DNA of 64,000 bases. Origin: Parvibaculum sp. GTDB lineage: Bacteria; Pseudomonadota; Alphaproteobacteria; Parvibaculales; Parvibaculaceae. The DNA is taken from the NCBI GenBank assembly GCA_030645235.1, contig JAUSMV010000030.1, positions 1,546,988 to 1,610,987 of the forward strand, written 5' to 3'. A model generated the notes under the pieces. The model was given only the letters and a program-made list of their open reading frames with translations. It was not told where the DNA came from and ran no database searches. Within the stretch, counting starts at the first letter, position 1, and every line of letters starts with the position of its first letter. Both the position numbers and the translations under genes were made by a program. Positions 55,092 to 64,000 of this stretch are shown piece after piece.

Positions 55092-56078
55092 TCAACCGTT
55101 GGGTGTTGAGCCAAATTTGGTCGCATAACGCTCAGCGATCTGCGCGACCGGAAAAACAATCAGCACGTCGGTCGTGCCGAATTGCCGGTCGATCACCGCG
55201 CCGTCGCCGATATAGCAGCCTGCGCGCAGATAGCCTTTGATCATCGGGGGTAACATACGCCAGGCCTGTTTGGGATTGATCTGATCCTTGGGGATCAGGT
55301 TCATCTCGACAAAGCGGTCGGGCAGGGCGCGCACATACCAATCATCCGGCGTCAGATGAAAGTGATAGAGATAAGACAGCGGGATCGCGAGATCGGCAGG
55401 CTCGGTGCTTTCAAAGCTCGCGCAGCCAAACATCACATCGAGATTGCGGCTCGCCACATATTGCGCGATGCCATGCCACAAAAGTTCAACCGTCGGGCGG
55501 TTGCGGTATTGGGGCAGGACGCAGGAGCGGCCAAGCTCCAGAAACTGCATGTCGGGACCGGCGCGCGCGAGAAGCGGCTCGATGGCAAATTCGCTGGCGG
55601 TGTAAAAGCCGCCATTGCGGTCGGCCACTTCCTGACGCAAGAGCCGATAGCAACCGACAACGGCTTCAGGGCGGAAGCAGCCTTCTTCGGCGTCATCGAC
55701 AAGTTTGTGATCAACCACGAGAAGGTGATCGCAAAAGGCATCGAAGCGGTCAACGTCGCGGCGCGTGGTGCGCGTCACCTCATCGGGGGTCGCTGACATT
55801 TCTTCGTAGAAGACGCGGTAGCGCAAAGCCTGTGCGGCATCGATCTCGGCTGCCGTGGTCGCAATGCGGACCTCAAGCGTGCCCTTGCGGCCAAAGCTCA
55901 TCGGCACTGCAACGCCTGTTGCAGTCCTCACGTCTTTGTCCGCCCGACCTTTGTCCGCTTGTGATGCGGGCACCGTCATCGGCACATCCCTCATACGCAT
56001 AGCGCCCAACCCCGCCCGAAGCCGGTTTTGGGCGATCTTTGCCGCCAAACTTGGGTATTCCAAGCTCTGGACAAACAT
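55092..56078 (-). CDS. OlsB-like N-acyltransferase (GNAT, ornithine lipid type)
   Basis: 328 residues from the ATG at 56078 (AAAGGA 7 nt upstream). The core LEVRIATTAAEIDAAQALRYRVFYEEM (about 68-95) and FLELGRSCVLPQYRNRPTVELLWHGI (about 178-203) match the OlsB/hemolysin-like acyltransferases that make lyso-ornithine lipid from acyl-ACP. No olsA is adjacent, although plsC-type acyltransferase occurs elsewhere in the window. The N-terminal 60 residues are an extension. Confidence 0.85.
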   Translation of the reverse strand: MFVQSLEYPSLAAKIAQNRLRAGLGAMRMRDVPMTVPASQADKGRADKDVRTATGVAVPMSFGRKGTLEVRIATTAAEIDAAQALRYRVFYEEMSATPDEVTRTTRRDVDRFDAFCDHLLVVDHKLVDDAEEGCFRPEAVVGCYRLLRQEVADRNGGFYTASEFAIEPLLARAGPDMQFLELGRSCVLPQYRNRPTVELLWHGIAQYVASRNLDVMFGCASFESTEPADLAIPLSYLYHFHLTPDDWYVRALPDRFVEMNLIPKDQINPKQAWRMLPPMIKGYLRAGCYIGDGAVIDRQFGTTDVLIVFPVAQIAERYATKFGSTPNG

Positions 56079-56250
56079 ATAGCGTTCCTTTCATCAAGAT
56101 GCACCCCTGCCATTACCCGGACACGGGGCCTGGCGCAGCTCACGGACCACTTGTCGCGCATTTATGCGCCAATCGTGTGACGGTCCCAAAGGTCTGAAAG
56201 GATTGGGGTTTTGGGTCAGCCCCGTCCGGATGCCGGGGCTTCGCGACGAA

Positions 56251-57681
56251 TCAAGAGGCGGTGCGCCGCTCGATCCGCCAAAAGATCACGATCAGGACGA
56301 TGGCCGGCAGCGCCATGACGCCGGTCACGAGAAAGAACGGCACATAGCCTGCCGTCTTTTCAGTCAGCAGCGGCCATTGGGTCATGAAAAAATCACGTAA
56401 AGGTCCCGGTGCACTGAAGCCATCGACCATGCGGCCGGACTGACCGCCCAGCAATTTGCCGGGCAGCGCATAGACCGAACTGAAAAGCGCATATTGGGTG
56501 GCGGTGAATTCGCGCGCTGTCAGGCTCGACATATAGGCAATGAGACAGGTGCCTGCGAAGCCGCCGGAGAAATTTTCAGCGCTGATGGTGAGCGTGAGGG
56601 CGGTGAGATCCGTACCCTGAACAGCAAGCCATGAGAACATGAAATTGGTCAGCATCGCCGCTGTCACGCCGATAAACAGCGAGCGCATGATGCCGATGGC
56701 GGCGACGACAAGCCCGCCGACAATGGCGCCGAGAATGGTCATCCAGACGCCGAAGAGTTTGACGACCGTGGCGATTTCCGAGAGCGAGAAGCCCAAATCG
56801 ATGTAGAGCGGGTTTGCCATCACGCCCAAAACAAAATCGGGCACGCGATAGAGTCCGATGAGTGCCAGGATCGCCAGAGCCTTCCAGCCTTCGCGGGCGA
56901 AGAAGTCGATGAAGGGGGCGAAGATCGCGCGGTAGATCCATCCGACCGTGTCTTTGGCGCGGCCGGTGAGATCAAAGCGCGCGGTGAAGGCATCGACCTT
57001 GTCCTCGCCGATGATGGTGGCGGCGGCCTCGATGAGGCGCGGCGACAGGAGCGTCGCGATGATGCCGATGCCCATCAGCAGCGCCATGCTGAGATAGGCC
57101 ATATGCCATGAAACGAGATCGGCCATATAGAGCGCGCCGGCGCCGGACGCGATGATCGCAAAGCGGTAACCGAGCTGATAGGCCGCCGCCATGGCGCCCT
57201 GTTCCTCGTCGCTCGCGGCCTCAATGCGCCAGGCGTCAATCGAGATGTCCTGCGTGGCCGAGGCAAAGGCGAGGAGCACGGCGAGGAGTGCAATCGGCAG
57301 GAGCGAGACGGAGGGATTGCAAAAGGACATGGCAATCAGCGTCACGGCAATGACGATCTGTGCCAGCAACATCCAGGCACGGCGCTTGCCGAGCATCCGA
57401 TCCAGCAGCGGCAAGCGGATCTGATCGATCAAGGGGGCCCAGAGGAATTTCACCGTATAGGCAAGGCCGACATAGCTCATCAACCCGATATCGGTGCGCG
57501 AGACGCCGGCGGTGCGCAACCAGGCCGAGAGCGTGCCGAAGACCAGCAGGAAGGGCAGGCCCGACGAAAAGCCCAAAAGCAGCATGAAAAAGAGGCGGCG
57601 TTCGGAAAAGACGACAAGCGCGCCTGCGAGCCGCGCGCGCCAGTGCTTATCGCCGTCTGTGCTTTGTGATGTCTCTGACAC
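56251..57681 (-). CDS. AmpG-like MFS permease
   Basis: 476 residues with a GTG start behind GGGGG. About 12-14 membrane spans. The N-terminus MLLLGFSSGLPFLLVFGTLSAWLRTAGVSRTDIG and ATQDISIDAWRIEA match AmpG, which imports muropeptides (GlcNAc-anhydroMurNAc peptides) in cell-wall recycling. No ampD or beta-lactamase gene is nearby, so the role is inferred from family. Confidence 0.9.
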   Translation of the reverse strand: MSETSQSTDGDKHWRARLAGALVVFSERRLFFMLLLGFSSGLPFLLVFGTLSAWLRTAGVSRTDIGLMSYVGLAYTVKFLWAPLIDQIRLPLLDRMLGKRRAWMLLAQIVIAVTLIAMSFCNPSVSLLPIALLAVLLAFASATQDISIDAWRIEAASDEEQGAMAAAYQLGYRFAIIASGAGALYMADLVSWHMAYLSMALLMGIGIIATLLSPRLIEAAATIIGEDKVDAFTARFDLTGRAKDTVGWIYRAIFAPFIDFFAREGWKALAILALIGLYRVPDFVLGVMANPLYIDLGFSLSEIATVVKLFGVWMTILGAIVGGLVVAAIGIMRSLFIGVTAAMLTNFMFSWLAVQGTDLTALTLTISAENFSGGFAGTCLIAYMSSLTAREFTATQYALFSSVYALPGKLLGGQSGRMVDGFSAPGPLRDFFMTQWPLLTEKTAGYVPFFLVTGVMALPAIVLIVIFWRIERRTAS

Positions 57682-57715
57682 TTGGTGCCCCCATGCGAAT
57701 CATACGGGGGACACT

Positions 57716-59983
57716 TTAGGCGACTGAGTGGGCTTTCGCATCTGTCGGGGAAATGCCCATGTCGCTGCGCCGGTCGGACCATGTGGCCAGCATGCGGGCC
57801 AGCGCATCCGGCGCGACGGGTTTGGAGAGATAATCATCCATGCCGGCAGCGAGGCAAACCCGGCGATCATCCGCCATCGCGTTGGCGGTGAGCGCCACGA
57901 TGGGCAGGCTGGAGCGTTCGTCGGACAAGGTGCGAATGTGCTGCGTGGTGGCAAAACCGTCCATGTCGGGCATATGCAAATCCATCAGCACGAGATCGTA
58001 ATCCCTGCCATCGGGCCGATCGAGGGCGGCGAGGACTTCGATGCCGTTTTTGGCAATCGTGACCTTGTGGCCATCACGTTCGAGCAGGGTGCGCGTCAGC
58101 AGCGCGTTGATGTCATTGTCCTCGGCGACCAGCACATTGAGCCGCGCGGTCCATTCAGGCTCGGTCTTTTTTGTGCGATGGGTATCGCTGATGCGGGCAT
58201 CGTCGGTAAAGGCTTTGAGATCGGCCAGCAGCTTGTCTTCATCAAGACCGGCGGGCGAAAATTTCTCATCAGAAGATTGCCGGTGCGTGCCGCTGCGCAA
58301 GGTCTCAAGGCGGGTCTCAAGTGAGCTTGCCCGCACGGGGCGCACAAGATAGCCGTCAAAGCGGCGCTGTGTAAGCGAGGGATTACCTTCCTGACCGAGC
58401 ATGGCGGGGAGCCTGTCGCGATCCTGCGGGCGCAGCAGCACCAACGCATCAATGCCGGGCGAGACGGCGCGCGCGCGTGACAAGAGGTCAGCGCCGGCGC
58501 CTTCGGCCGTATCAATCGGCAGGAGGATCACATCGTAAGCCGACGCCACGAGCGCATTGATCATCGCTTCACCCGTCTCAACGAGATCGACCTTGGCGCC
58601 TGCGAGCCGCGCGCTGCGGGCAAGGGACGTCGCCAGGATCGGGCGGTCATCGAGCATCAGCACGCGCTGACCCTCAAGATTAACACGACGGGGCGCTGCG
58701 TTTTCAACCGCCGTCAAAGGCAGGTGCACACGGAACACCGAGCCCCGACCAGGCGTGCTTTCAACGCTGATTTCGCCACCCATCGCAATCACGAGCTGAC
58801 GCGAAATGGCAAGGCCAAGCCCTGCCCCTTCAAAGCGGCGTGCGAGTGTCTGATCGGCCTGTACGAATTCGTCAAAGATCACATGCAAGGCCTCGGATGA
58901 AATGCCAATGCCCGTGTCTTCGACTTCGATAAGGATATTGGCTTTGTCATCCGTGTACGAATAGGATTCAAGATTGGCGCGGATAGTGACGCCGCCGCTC
59001 TCGGTGAATTTGATGGCGTTGCCCGCAAGATTAATCAGCACCTGACGGATGCGCGCATCATCACCCAACAGGCGCACAGGGATCAGCGGATCGATCTCGG
59101 CCATGATTTCAAGGCCTTTATCAAAAGCCTTGGGTGACAGGAGCTCACAGACGCTTTCAAGTGCGCCGCGCATATCGAGCGGGCCTAAAGTGATCGTGAC
59201 TTTGCCCGCCTCAATCTTTGAATAATCGAGAATGTCATTGATGATGGCGAGAAGCGCCTCACCCGATGTCTTCACCGCTTCTGCATAAGTACGCTGTGCC
59301 GGCGTGAGACTTGTATCGAGGAGCAGATTTGTCATACCAAGCACACCGTTCATGGGCGTGCGGATTTCATGACTCATCGCGGCGAGGAACTGACTTTTGG
59401 CGCGGTTGGCCGCCTGGACTTCATCGAGTGTGAAAGCGAGTTTTTCTTCAACTGCCTTACGCTCTGAAATATCGCTGCCGACGATCTGAATTTGTTTGAG
59501 CTCGCCCGCCTCATCATGGATCGCAAATTCTTCCCATGAGAACCAGCGCATACCATTTGCTGTCTCAACACGCTGGTCATAACGCACACGGGTTTCGGGT
59601 GATTTGGCGGCGAGCTGTCCGAGATGGCGCGGCTTTTCACCTTCGGGCACGTTGGGCGCGAAGGGTCGCCCGATAATCGACGCACGCTCAAGACCGAAGG
59701 TGGTGCAAAACACATCATTGACGTAAGTGACGCGGCGATGAGCATCCTGACGCAAAATCACATCACCCTGCACAGAGACAAGATCGCGGTAATGTTCTTC
59801 GCGCTCGGCGAGCTCCCATGTCTTGTCACGCAGGCTTTCAAGCGCGGCCTCGGCCTTCACCGCATCGGCGCGGTTTGCCTTTGCGCGCGCAGAAGCCCGC
59901 CGCCAGGCTTCAACACCCAGCAGTAAAACGCTCGCCATTGCCAATAGGACAAGCGGCACAGGATCGCTGTTCAGAAACGGCAT
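57716..59983 (-). CDS. Hybrid sensor histidine kinase with PAS and two receiver domains
   Basis: 755 residues from the ATG at 59983 (GAGG 10 nt upstream). A single N-terminal membrane span (about 8-25), a coiled stretch, a PAS domain (about 65-180), HisKA with MSHEIRTPMNGVLGM (about 206) and HATPase (DTGIGI, GAGLGLAIS). The first receiver-like region (about 440-540) is degenerate (LLPID where the phospho-Asp would be). The second (about 610-745) is intact: AEDNDIN, LMDLHMPDMDG and KPV. The stimulus is unknown. Confidence 0.92.
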   Translation of the reverse strand: MPFLNSDPVPLVLLAMASVLLLGVEAWRRASARAKANRADAVKAEAALESLRDKTWELAEREEHYRDLVSVQGDVILRQDAHRRVTYVNDVFCTTFGLERASIIGRPFAPNVPEGEKPRHLGQLAAKSPETRVRYDQRVETANGMRWFSWEEFAIHDEAGELKQIQIVGSDISERKAVEEKLAFTLDEVQAANRAKSQFLAAMSHEIRTPMNGVLGMTNLLLDTSLTPAQRTYAEAVKTSGEALLAIINDILDYSKIEAGKVTITLGPLDMRGALESVCELLSPKAFDKGLEIMAEIDPLIPVRLLGDDARIRQVLINLAGNAIKFTESGGVTIRANLESYSYTDDKANILIEVEDTGIGISSEALHVIFDEFVQADQTLARRFEGAGLGLAISRQLVIAMGGEISVESTPGRGSVFRVHLPLTAVENAAPRRVNLEGQRVLMLDDRPILATSLARSARLAGAKVDLVETGEAMINALVASAYDVILLPIDTAEGAGADLLSRARAVSPGIDALVLLRPQDRDRLPAMLGQEGNPSLTQRRFDGYLVRPVRASSLETRLETLRSGTHRQSSDEKFSPAGLDEDKLLADLKAFTDDARISDTHRTKKTEPEWTARLNVLVAEDNDINALLTRTLLERDGHKVTIAKNGIEVLAALDRPDGRDYDLVLMDLHMPDMDGFATTQHIRTLSDERSSLPIVALTANAMADDRRVCLAAGMDDYLSKPVAPDALARMLATWSDRRSDMGISPTDAKAHSVA

Positions 59984-60097
59984 CGTCGGCAAACCTCTTC
60001 CTCAGGTCTGCCAAAATGCACCTTACATGGTTTCCAACTGATTACCGGCGGGCGGAATCGGGGCCAAAACCGGCGTTTTTGCTGCCGGATTGCCTAT

Positions 60098-61078
60098 TTA
60101 TTGCGGTGCCTCATAGGTCACGATTTCCGACCCGTCGGCAGGCACGGTCTGCAGATAGGCATAGATCGCGCCGAGATCTGCATCCGTCATACCGGCATAG
60201 GCGGTCCAGGGCATTTCCGTGTCCATTTCACCTGCGACCGGCATGAGCTTTGATAATTCAGCCTCGTTACGCGCACGGAAACGGGCGATGAAATCTGCGC
60301 GCGTCCATGCGCCGATGCCGGCTTGCTTGTCCGGCGTGATATTGGCCGAGCGGGCAAGACCGCCAGCGGCGAGGCCGAAGACATTGCCACCCGCAAAAGG
60401 CACGCCCACAGGTTCACCACGCGCATTGCGCAACGTGTGGCATTCAAAGCAGGCCGACGCATAGGCGAGATAGTGACCGAGCGCCACTTCATCTGATGCG
60501 TCGGGCCGCTTTTGCGGTTTGGCATCGGCGGCGACAAAGCGCATGGCGATTTTGATCGGGAGCGGCGCATCAAGCGGCGGCAGCGTCACGGGTTGCGGCG
60601 GCAGCGAGCGCAGATAGGCAACAAGCGCCGTCACGTCTTCGGGATCGAGCCTGCTGTAAAAGACATAAGGCATGAAGGCAAACATCGCGCGCCCGTCGCG
60701 GTCCACGCCCGCTGTGATGGCGCGATAGATTTCACCATCACTCCAGGTGCCCAAAGCCGTCGGCGTCAGGTTGGGCACATTCATCTCGGCCGGCAGACCT
60801 TTTTCCGGCCCGCCCATATAGCGACCCGCGGCAATGCGCGTGTTGTCGGGTATGCCGGAAAAGCGATGGGGTTCCAGTTCCGGCGTATGGCAACCGACGC
60901 AGGCCAGCGCGTTGTTGAAGAGATAATTGCCGCGCGCGACGCGCTCAGGCGTCAGTTCGACTTTGATGTCGGGCGCCGGTGAGACACGCGGAAAGACCAG
61001 AAAGACCGTGCCCAACGCCGCTACAATAATCGCGGCGAATGCGCCTGCAATCGCCAAACCGATCGTCCGTCCCGACAT
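60098..61078 (-). CDS. Membrane-anchored dihaem cytochrome c
   Basis: 326 residues. An uncleaved N-terminal span (about 8-30) anchors it, with the rest periplasmic. Two haem sites, CVGCH (about 60) and CFECH (about 212), each head a cytochrome c domain; likely Met ligands are in FAFMPYVFYSRL and MPWTAYAGMTDADLGAIYAYL. It resembles the cytochrome subunit of alcohol/aldehyde dehydrogenases, but no dehydrogenase gene is adjacent, so its electron donor is unknown. Confidence 0.9.
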   Translation of the reverse strand: MSGRTIGLAIAGAFAAIIVAALGTVFLVFPRVSPAPDIKVELTPERVARGNYLFNNALACVGCHTPELEPHRFSGIPDNTRIAAGRYMGGPEKGLPAEMNVPNLTPTALGTWSDGEIYRAITAGVDRDGRAMFAFMPYVFYSRLDPEDVTALVAYLRSLPPQPVTLPPLDAPLPIKIAMRFVAADAKPQKRPDASDEVALGHYLAYASACFECHTLRNARGEPVGVPFAGGNVFGLAAGGLARSANITPDKQAGIGAWTRADFIARFRARNEAELSKLMPVAGEMDTEMPWTAYAGMTDADLGAIYAYLQTVPADGSEIVTYEAPQ

Positions 61079-61162
61079 TTGCTTTCCCCCGCCTTTGCCG
61101 ATTTTTGCCGATATATTCTCCGTAACCGGAAAAAAGGCAAGTCACGTTTTAAGCCGGGAATG

Positions 61163-61546
61163 TCAGAGCGCGGTGTTGATGTACCAATTATTATCGGCGT
61201 GGATAAGCGTGGTTTTAAACATTCTGGTTTTGCCGTCGCGATAGGTCAGCACAACGTCATAAAGCGCGATCTTGTTATAAGAAATGACGCCGCCGGAAAC
61301 CTCAATCTCCTTGAGGCCGCCATGGGCCAAAAACTCTTTGGTCCAGTTTGTCACCGCATCATCAAGCGTGCTTTCTGAAAATTTCTTATGCAGTTCCGGC
61401 GAGAAACGCGCGGACGCCTCTGAACGGTTGCCGCGGGCAATATCGTCAAAAAAAGCATGCACTTCATCATCGCTGCCGCGGCCACAGCCGACAAGCACTA
61501 CAAGGGCCAAAGCACCGAGCAAAAAACCGAAACTGAACTTCTTCAT
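61163..61546 (-). CDS. Small lipoprotein
   Basis: 127 residues from the ATG at 61546. A lipoprotein signal ends in LVVLVGC (Cys near residue 21). The mature part resembles small NTF2-like/DUF4878-type domains (FFDDIARGNRSEASARFSPELHKKF, TLIHADNNWYIN). No specific function is recognised. Confidence 0.75.
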   Translation of the reverse strand: MKKFSFGFLLGALALVVLVGCGRGSDDEVHAFFDDIARGNRSEASARFSPELHKKFSESTLDDAVTNWTKEFLAHGGLKEIEVSGGVISYNKIALYDVVLTYRDGKTRMFKTTLIHADNNWYINTAL

Positions 61547-61658
61547 CACATCCACCCCCAGCAAAATGCCTTTGGGATAATCCCATGTTGCGCTTTAACT
61601 GGTTAAGAGAATGTTACTATCCACAGGGGCGCACAGGCGGTTCAATGGGTCGGGGGCT

Positions 61659-63257
61659 CTAATGAGCAGGAGCTTGGGGTTCGTCTGACAATTTGGCGGC
61701 TTTGCAAAAGGGCACGATCAGCAGCGCCAGCACAAACATGGCCGCCATCACGACAAAGACATCCTGAAAAGCAAGCGTCAGTGCCTCACGCGCCACAAGA
61801 TGCCCCATCTCAGCCTCGACCATCATGCGGGCGAGATCAGGGTCCGACGTCCATGCCCCGATACGCGCCGCCATGGCATTGAAGCCGTCGAGATTAGCCG
61901 TGTTTACCGCTTCGCCGAGCCTTGAGGCATTGGCACGGGCAAAATCGCCGAGCCATGTCGTCACCGAGGCGATGCCGATCGCTCCGCCCAAATTACGCAT
62001 AAGGTTGAAGAGGCCCGAACCGTAGCGCAGTTCCTCCGGCCCCAGACTGTTCAAGGCCATGCCGACGGACGGCACGATGCAGAGAAGGAGCGCAAAGCCG
62101 CGCAGGCCCTGCGGGATGAACAGCTCATCAAACCCCCATGACGAAGTGACAAAGGAAAACATCCAGAGCGAGATGGCAAAGAGCGAAAAGCCGACGCTGA
62201 TGACCACGCGCTGATCAACAACCGTCGTCAGCCTTGCGGCAAGCGGCGCGCTGAACACCATGAAAATACCGGCAACAAAAACGGTCATGCCGATATCGAG
62301 GCTTGAATAACCGCTGACACGCCCGAGAAAAACGGGTGTCAGATAAGTCGCTGAGTAAAGTCCAAAGCCGATCACGATGTTGAGGACGCAAGCGAGCGCA
62401 AAGACCGGATTGCGAAAGGGCGTCAGTTTCAACACCGGCATGGTCGAATAGAAGGACCGCTCGAGGAACACCAGAAAGCCGATGAAGGAGACCCAGGCCA
62501 CTGTGCGGATCGTCTCATCTTCAAACCACTGGTAACGCGGGCCTTCTTCCAAAATATATTGAAAGGCGCCTAGGAAGATCGCGAGCGATGCCACATGGAG
62601 CCAGTCGATGCGCTTCAGCATGGACAAATTGGCTTCATCAACCTTGCCGAGTGTAGCGAGCGAAACCGCGATGATTGTGCCGGGGATGACGTTGATGAAA
62701 AAGAGCCAGTGCCAGCTCCATGTCTCGGTGATGAGACCACCAAGCGTCGGGCCCAATGTGGGCGCGAGTGTTGAGACCATGCCGAGAACCGCCGGGATCA
62801 TGGCGCGCTGCTTGCCGGTGAAAAGCGAAAAGCCCGTGGCAAAAACGGTCGGTACCATCGCGCCGCCGACAAAGCCTTGTATCGCGCGAAAGATGATCAT
62901 CGATTCAATCGACCAAGCGAGACCGCAAAGAAGGCTCGCCAGCGTGAAGAGCACAGCGGAGCCGACAAAGAGCCAGCGCGTTGAAATGGCCTGAGAGAGA
63001 AAAGCGGCCAAAGGAATCATCACGATCTCGGCCATGAGATAGGAGGTTTGCACCCAGGCGATTTCGTCCGGTCCTGCCGAGAGGCCCGCCTGAATGGAAT
63101 TCAACGACGCCGCGACGATCTGAATGTCGAGGAGCGCCATGAACTGGCCGAAGGCCATGATTGCAAAAATCAGAAGCTTGCGTTTGTCGGACATGGACGC
63201 AACGGGATCGGCCGAGAGGGGGACGGGGTTGAGGGGGGCCGCGTCTGAAATACTCAT
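61659..63257 (-). CDS. DHA2 family MFS efflux transporter (EmrB type)
   Basis: 532 residues with about 14 membrane spans. The N-terminal pattern FMALLDIQIVAASLNSIQAGLSAGPDEIAWVQTSYLMAEIV and RAIQGFVGGAMVP match EmrB-like proton-driven drug exporters. No EmrA-type membrane-fusion protein gene is next to it in the visible sequence. Divergent from the TetR gene, which probably controls it. Confidence 0.92.
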   Translation of the reverse strand: MSISDAAPLNPVPLSADPVASMSDKRKLLIFAIMAFGQFMALLDIQIVAASLNSIQAGLSAGPDEIAWVQTSYLMAEIVMIPLAAFLSQAISTRWLFVGSAVLFTLASLLCGLAWSIESMIIFRAIQGFVGGAMVPTVFATGFSLFTGKQRAMIPAVLGMVSTLAPTLGPTLGGLITETWSWHWLFFINVIPGTIIAVSLATLGKVDEANLSMLKRIDWLHVASLAIFLGAFQYILEEGPRYQWFEDETIRTVAWVSFIGFLVFLERSFYSTMPVLKLTPFRNPVFALACVLNIVIGFGLYSATYLTPVFLGRVSGYSSLDIGMTVFVAGIFMVFSAPLAARLTTVVDQRVVISVGFSLFAISLWMFSFVTSSWGFDELFIPQGLRGFALLLCIVPSVGMALNSLGPEELRYGSGLFNLMRNLGGAIGIASVTTWLGDFARANASRLGEAVNTANLDGFNAMAARIGAWTSDPDLARMMVEAEMGHLVAREALTLAFQDVFVVMAAMFVLALLIVPFCKAAKLSDEPQAPAH

Positions 63258-63300
63258 AGATGATCCCCTTCAGGCCCCGCTTTTCTCTTTCGGGGAGGTC

Positions 63301-63331
63301 TTGACTTATAGTATGATGATCATCATATAAA
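63301..63331 (+). promoter_or_regulatory. TetR-gene promoter with a palindromic operator
   Basis: TTGACT (63301-63306) and CATATA (63324-63329) with 17-nt spacing. A perfect 16-bp palindrome TATGATGATCATCATA (63312-63327) fills the spacer and overlaps the -10. This is the expected place for a TetR autorepressor site that also controls the divergent exporter. Confidence 0.75.
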
Positions 63332-63356
63332 CCTCACACGAGGAGATACAAGTCCC

Positions 63357-63938
63357 ATGCGTTACTCTGAAGAGCACAAAGCCGAGACCCATAAGCGCTT
63401 GCTTGGCGTCGCCAGTGCTGTCTTGCGCAAAAGCGGTCCTGACGGCTTGTCGGTCGCCGAGACGATGAAGGCGGCCGGTCTCACGCATGGCGGCTTTTAT
63501 GCGCATTTCAAATCGAAAGACGCGCTGCTGACCGAAACATTGACTTATGTGTTTGAAGAGATGCGTGAGCTTTGGGACCGGCGCACGGCGAGCCTTGCGC
63601 CCCGCGCGGGCTTAGAAAAATTCATCGACCAATATGTGTCTGAGCGTCACCGCGATCACGCCGCCGATGGCTGTCCTGTCGTTGCGCTGAATTCTGATCT
63701 GCCGCGCCAGTCCAAGAAATTCCGCAGCGCTTTCGACAAGGGTGTGAAGTCCATGCAGACGCGCCTCAGCGCGCGGCTTGAAGCGGCAGGCGTCAAAGAT
63801 CATGACACGCTTGCCCCTGCCCTTCTCGCCATGATGGTCGGGGCGGTCGCTCTGTCGCGCACGCTTTCTGACAAAGCCCAGTCTGACGCATTGCTCGCCA
63901 CCACGCGCGAAACCATTAAAGCGCGCCTTCTTTCCTGA
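63357..63938 (+). CDS. TetR/AcrR family regulator
   Basis: 193 residues (AGGAG 10 nt upstream). The N-terminal HTH is KRLLGVASAVLRKSGPDGLSVAETMKAAGLTHGGFYAHFKSKDALL (about 12-57). The C-terminal ligand domain resembles AcrR-type regulators with CPVVALNSDLPRQSKKFR. Divergent from the DHA2 exporter, it probably represses it; the ligand is unknown. Confidence 0.93.
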   Translation: MRYSEEHKAETHKRLLGVASAVLRKSGPDGLSVAETMKAAGLTHGGFYAHFKSKDALLTETLTYVFEEMRELWDRRTASLAPRAGLEKFIDQYVSERHRDHAADGCPVVALNSDLPRQSKKFRSAFDKGVKSMQTRLSARLEAAGVKDHDTLAPALLAMMVGAVALSRTLSDKAQSDALLATTRETIKARLLS

Positions 63939-63971
63939 CTAGCCCGCACTCCCCGAAGACGAGGTCATGCC

Positions 63972-64000
63972 ATGACAATTGCTCTCCCCAATGCAGATGC
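63972..64000 (+). CDS. Start of an unidentified gene, cut by the window edge
   Basis: An ATG with GAGG 7 nt upstream opens a reading frame (MTIALPNAD) that runs off the end. It lies 33 nt after the TetR gene on the same strand. Too short to identify. Confidence 0.4.

Overview
The window looks like chromosomal DNA of an alphaproteobacterium, most likely of the Hyphomicrobiales (Rhizobiales) or a close relative. Three things support this: the divergent irr / fabA-fabB-fabI arrangement, an Irr-type Fur protein with its HHH motif, and the long gene order maeB-mutS-glnD-murJ-trpS-usp-nfu-tsaB-rimI-fur-plsC-miaB-phoH-ybeY-corC-lnt-xre-metK-trmB-rimP-nusA-ylxR-infB-rbfA-truB-rpsO-pnp. I see no rRNA, tRNA, CRISPR array, insertion sequence or prophage. 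Almost everything is housekeeping DNA with even base composition; the unusual signals are in intergenic DNA.

Layout. 1-7491: end of coaBC, dut, an Rrf2 regulator beside cysK, an SBF-type transporter, an HxlR regulator divergent from an SDR protein, a thioesterase, a MoeB/HesA-like E1 protein and a D-2-hydroxyacid dehydrogenase. 7492-11426: an exported SH3 protein, then a minus-strand iron/oxidative-stress group (rubrerythrin, Fe-S oxidoreductase, DUF3501) next to irr. 11750-15549: fabA-fabB-fabI for unsaturated fatty acid synthesis, then two small exported TonB-C-like proteins. 15651-38723, all minus strand: an RcnB-like protein, then the translation, RNA-processing and envelope block from pnp back to tsaB and a nitroreductase. 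38845-52098: nfu, a GST, usp, a DUF2333 protein, trpS, murJ, glnD, a methyltransferase and mutS. 52305-64000: maeB, a DUF4399 protein, an OlsB-like acyltransferase, an AmpG-like permease, a hybrid histidine kinase, a dihaem cytochrome c, a lipoprotein and a divergent DHA2 efflux pump / TetR pair.

Two signals stand out. (1) A short repeat of about 64 bp occurs three times (5544-5607, 26555-26620, 49296-49359). Read in one frame, every copy gives the Walker-B/D-loop stretch of ABC-F ATPases (LDEPTxxL-METLxL). One copy lies antisense inside the 5' end of rimP and appears to form its Ser-rich N-terminal extension. (2) An unannotated plus-strand unit at about 43650-43866, between trpS and murJ, has two Irr-box (ICE) sequences around a TTGACA promoter element, a transcript of about 160 nt with a CU-rich segment and a 15-codon ORF, and a strong intrinsic terminator. 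The spacing between ICE box and -35 element (4 nt) is the same as at the rubrerythrin promoter, which carries a perfect ICE box. I infer an Irr-controlled small RNA, possibly dual-function, acting alongside Irr, Fur, rubrerythrin and Nfu in iron homeostasis.
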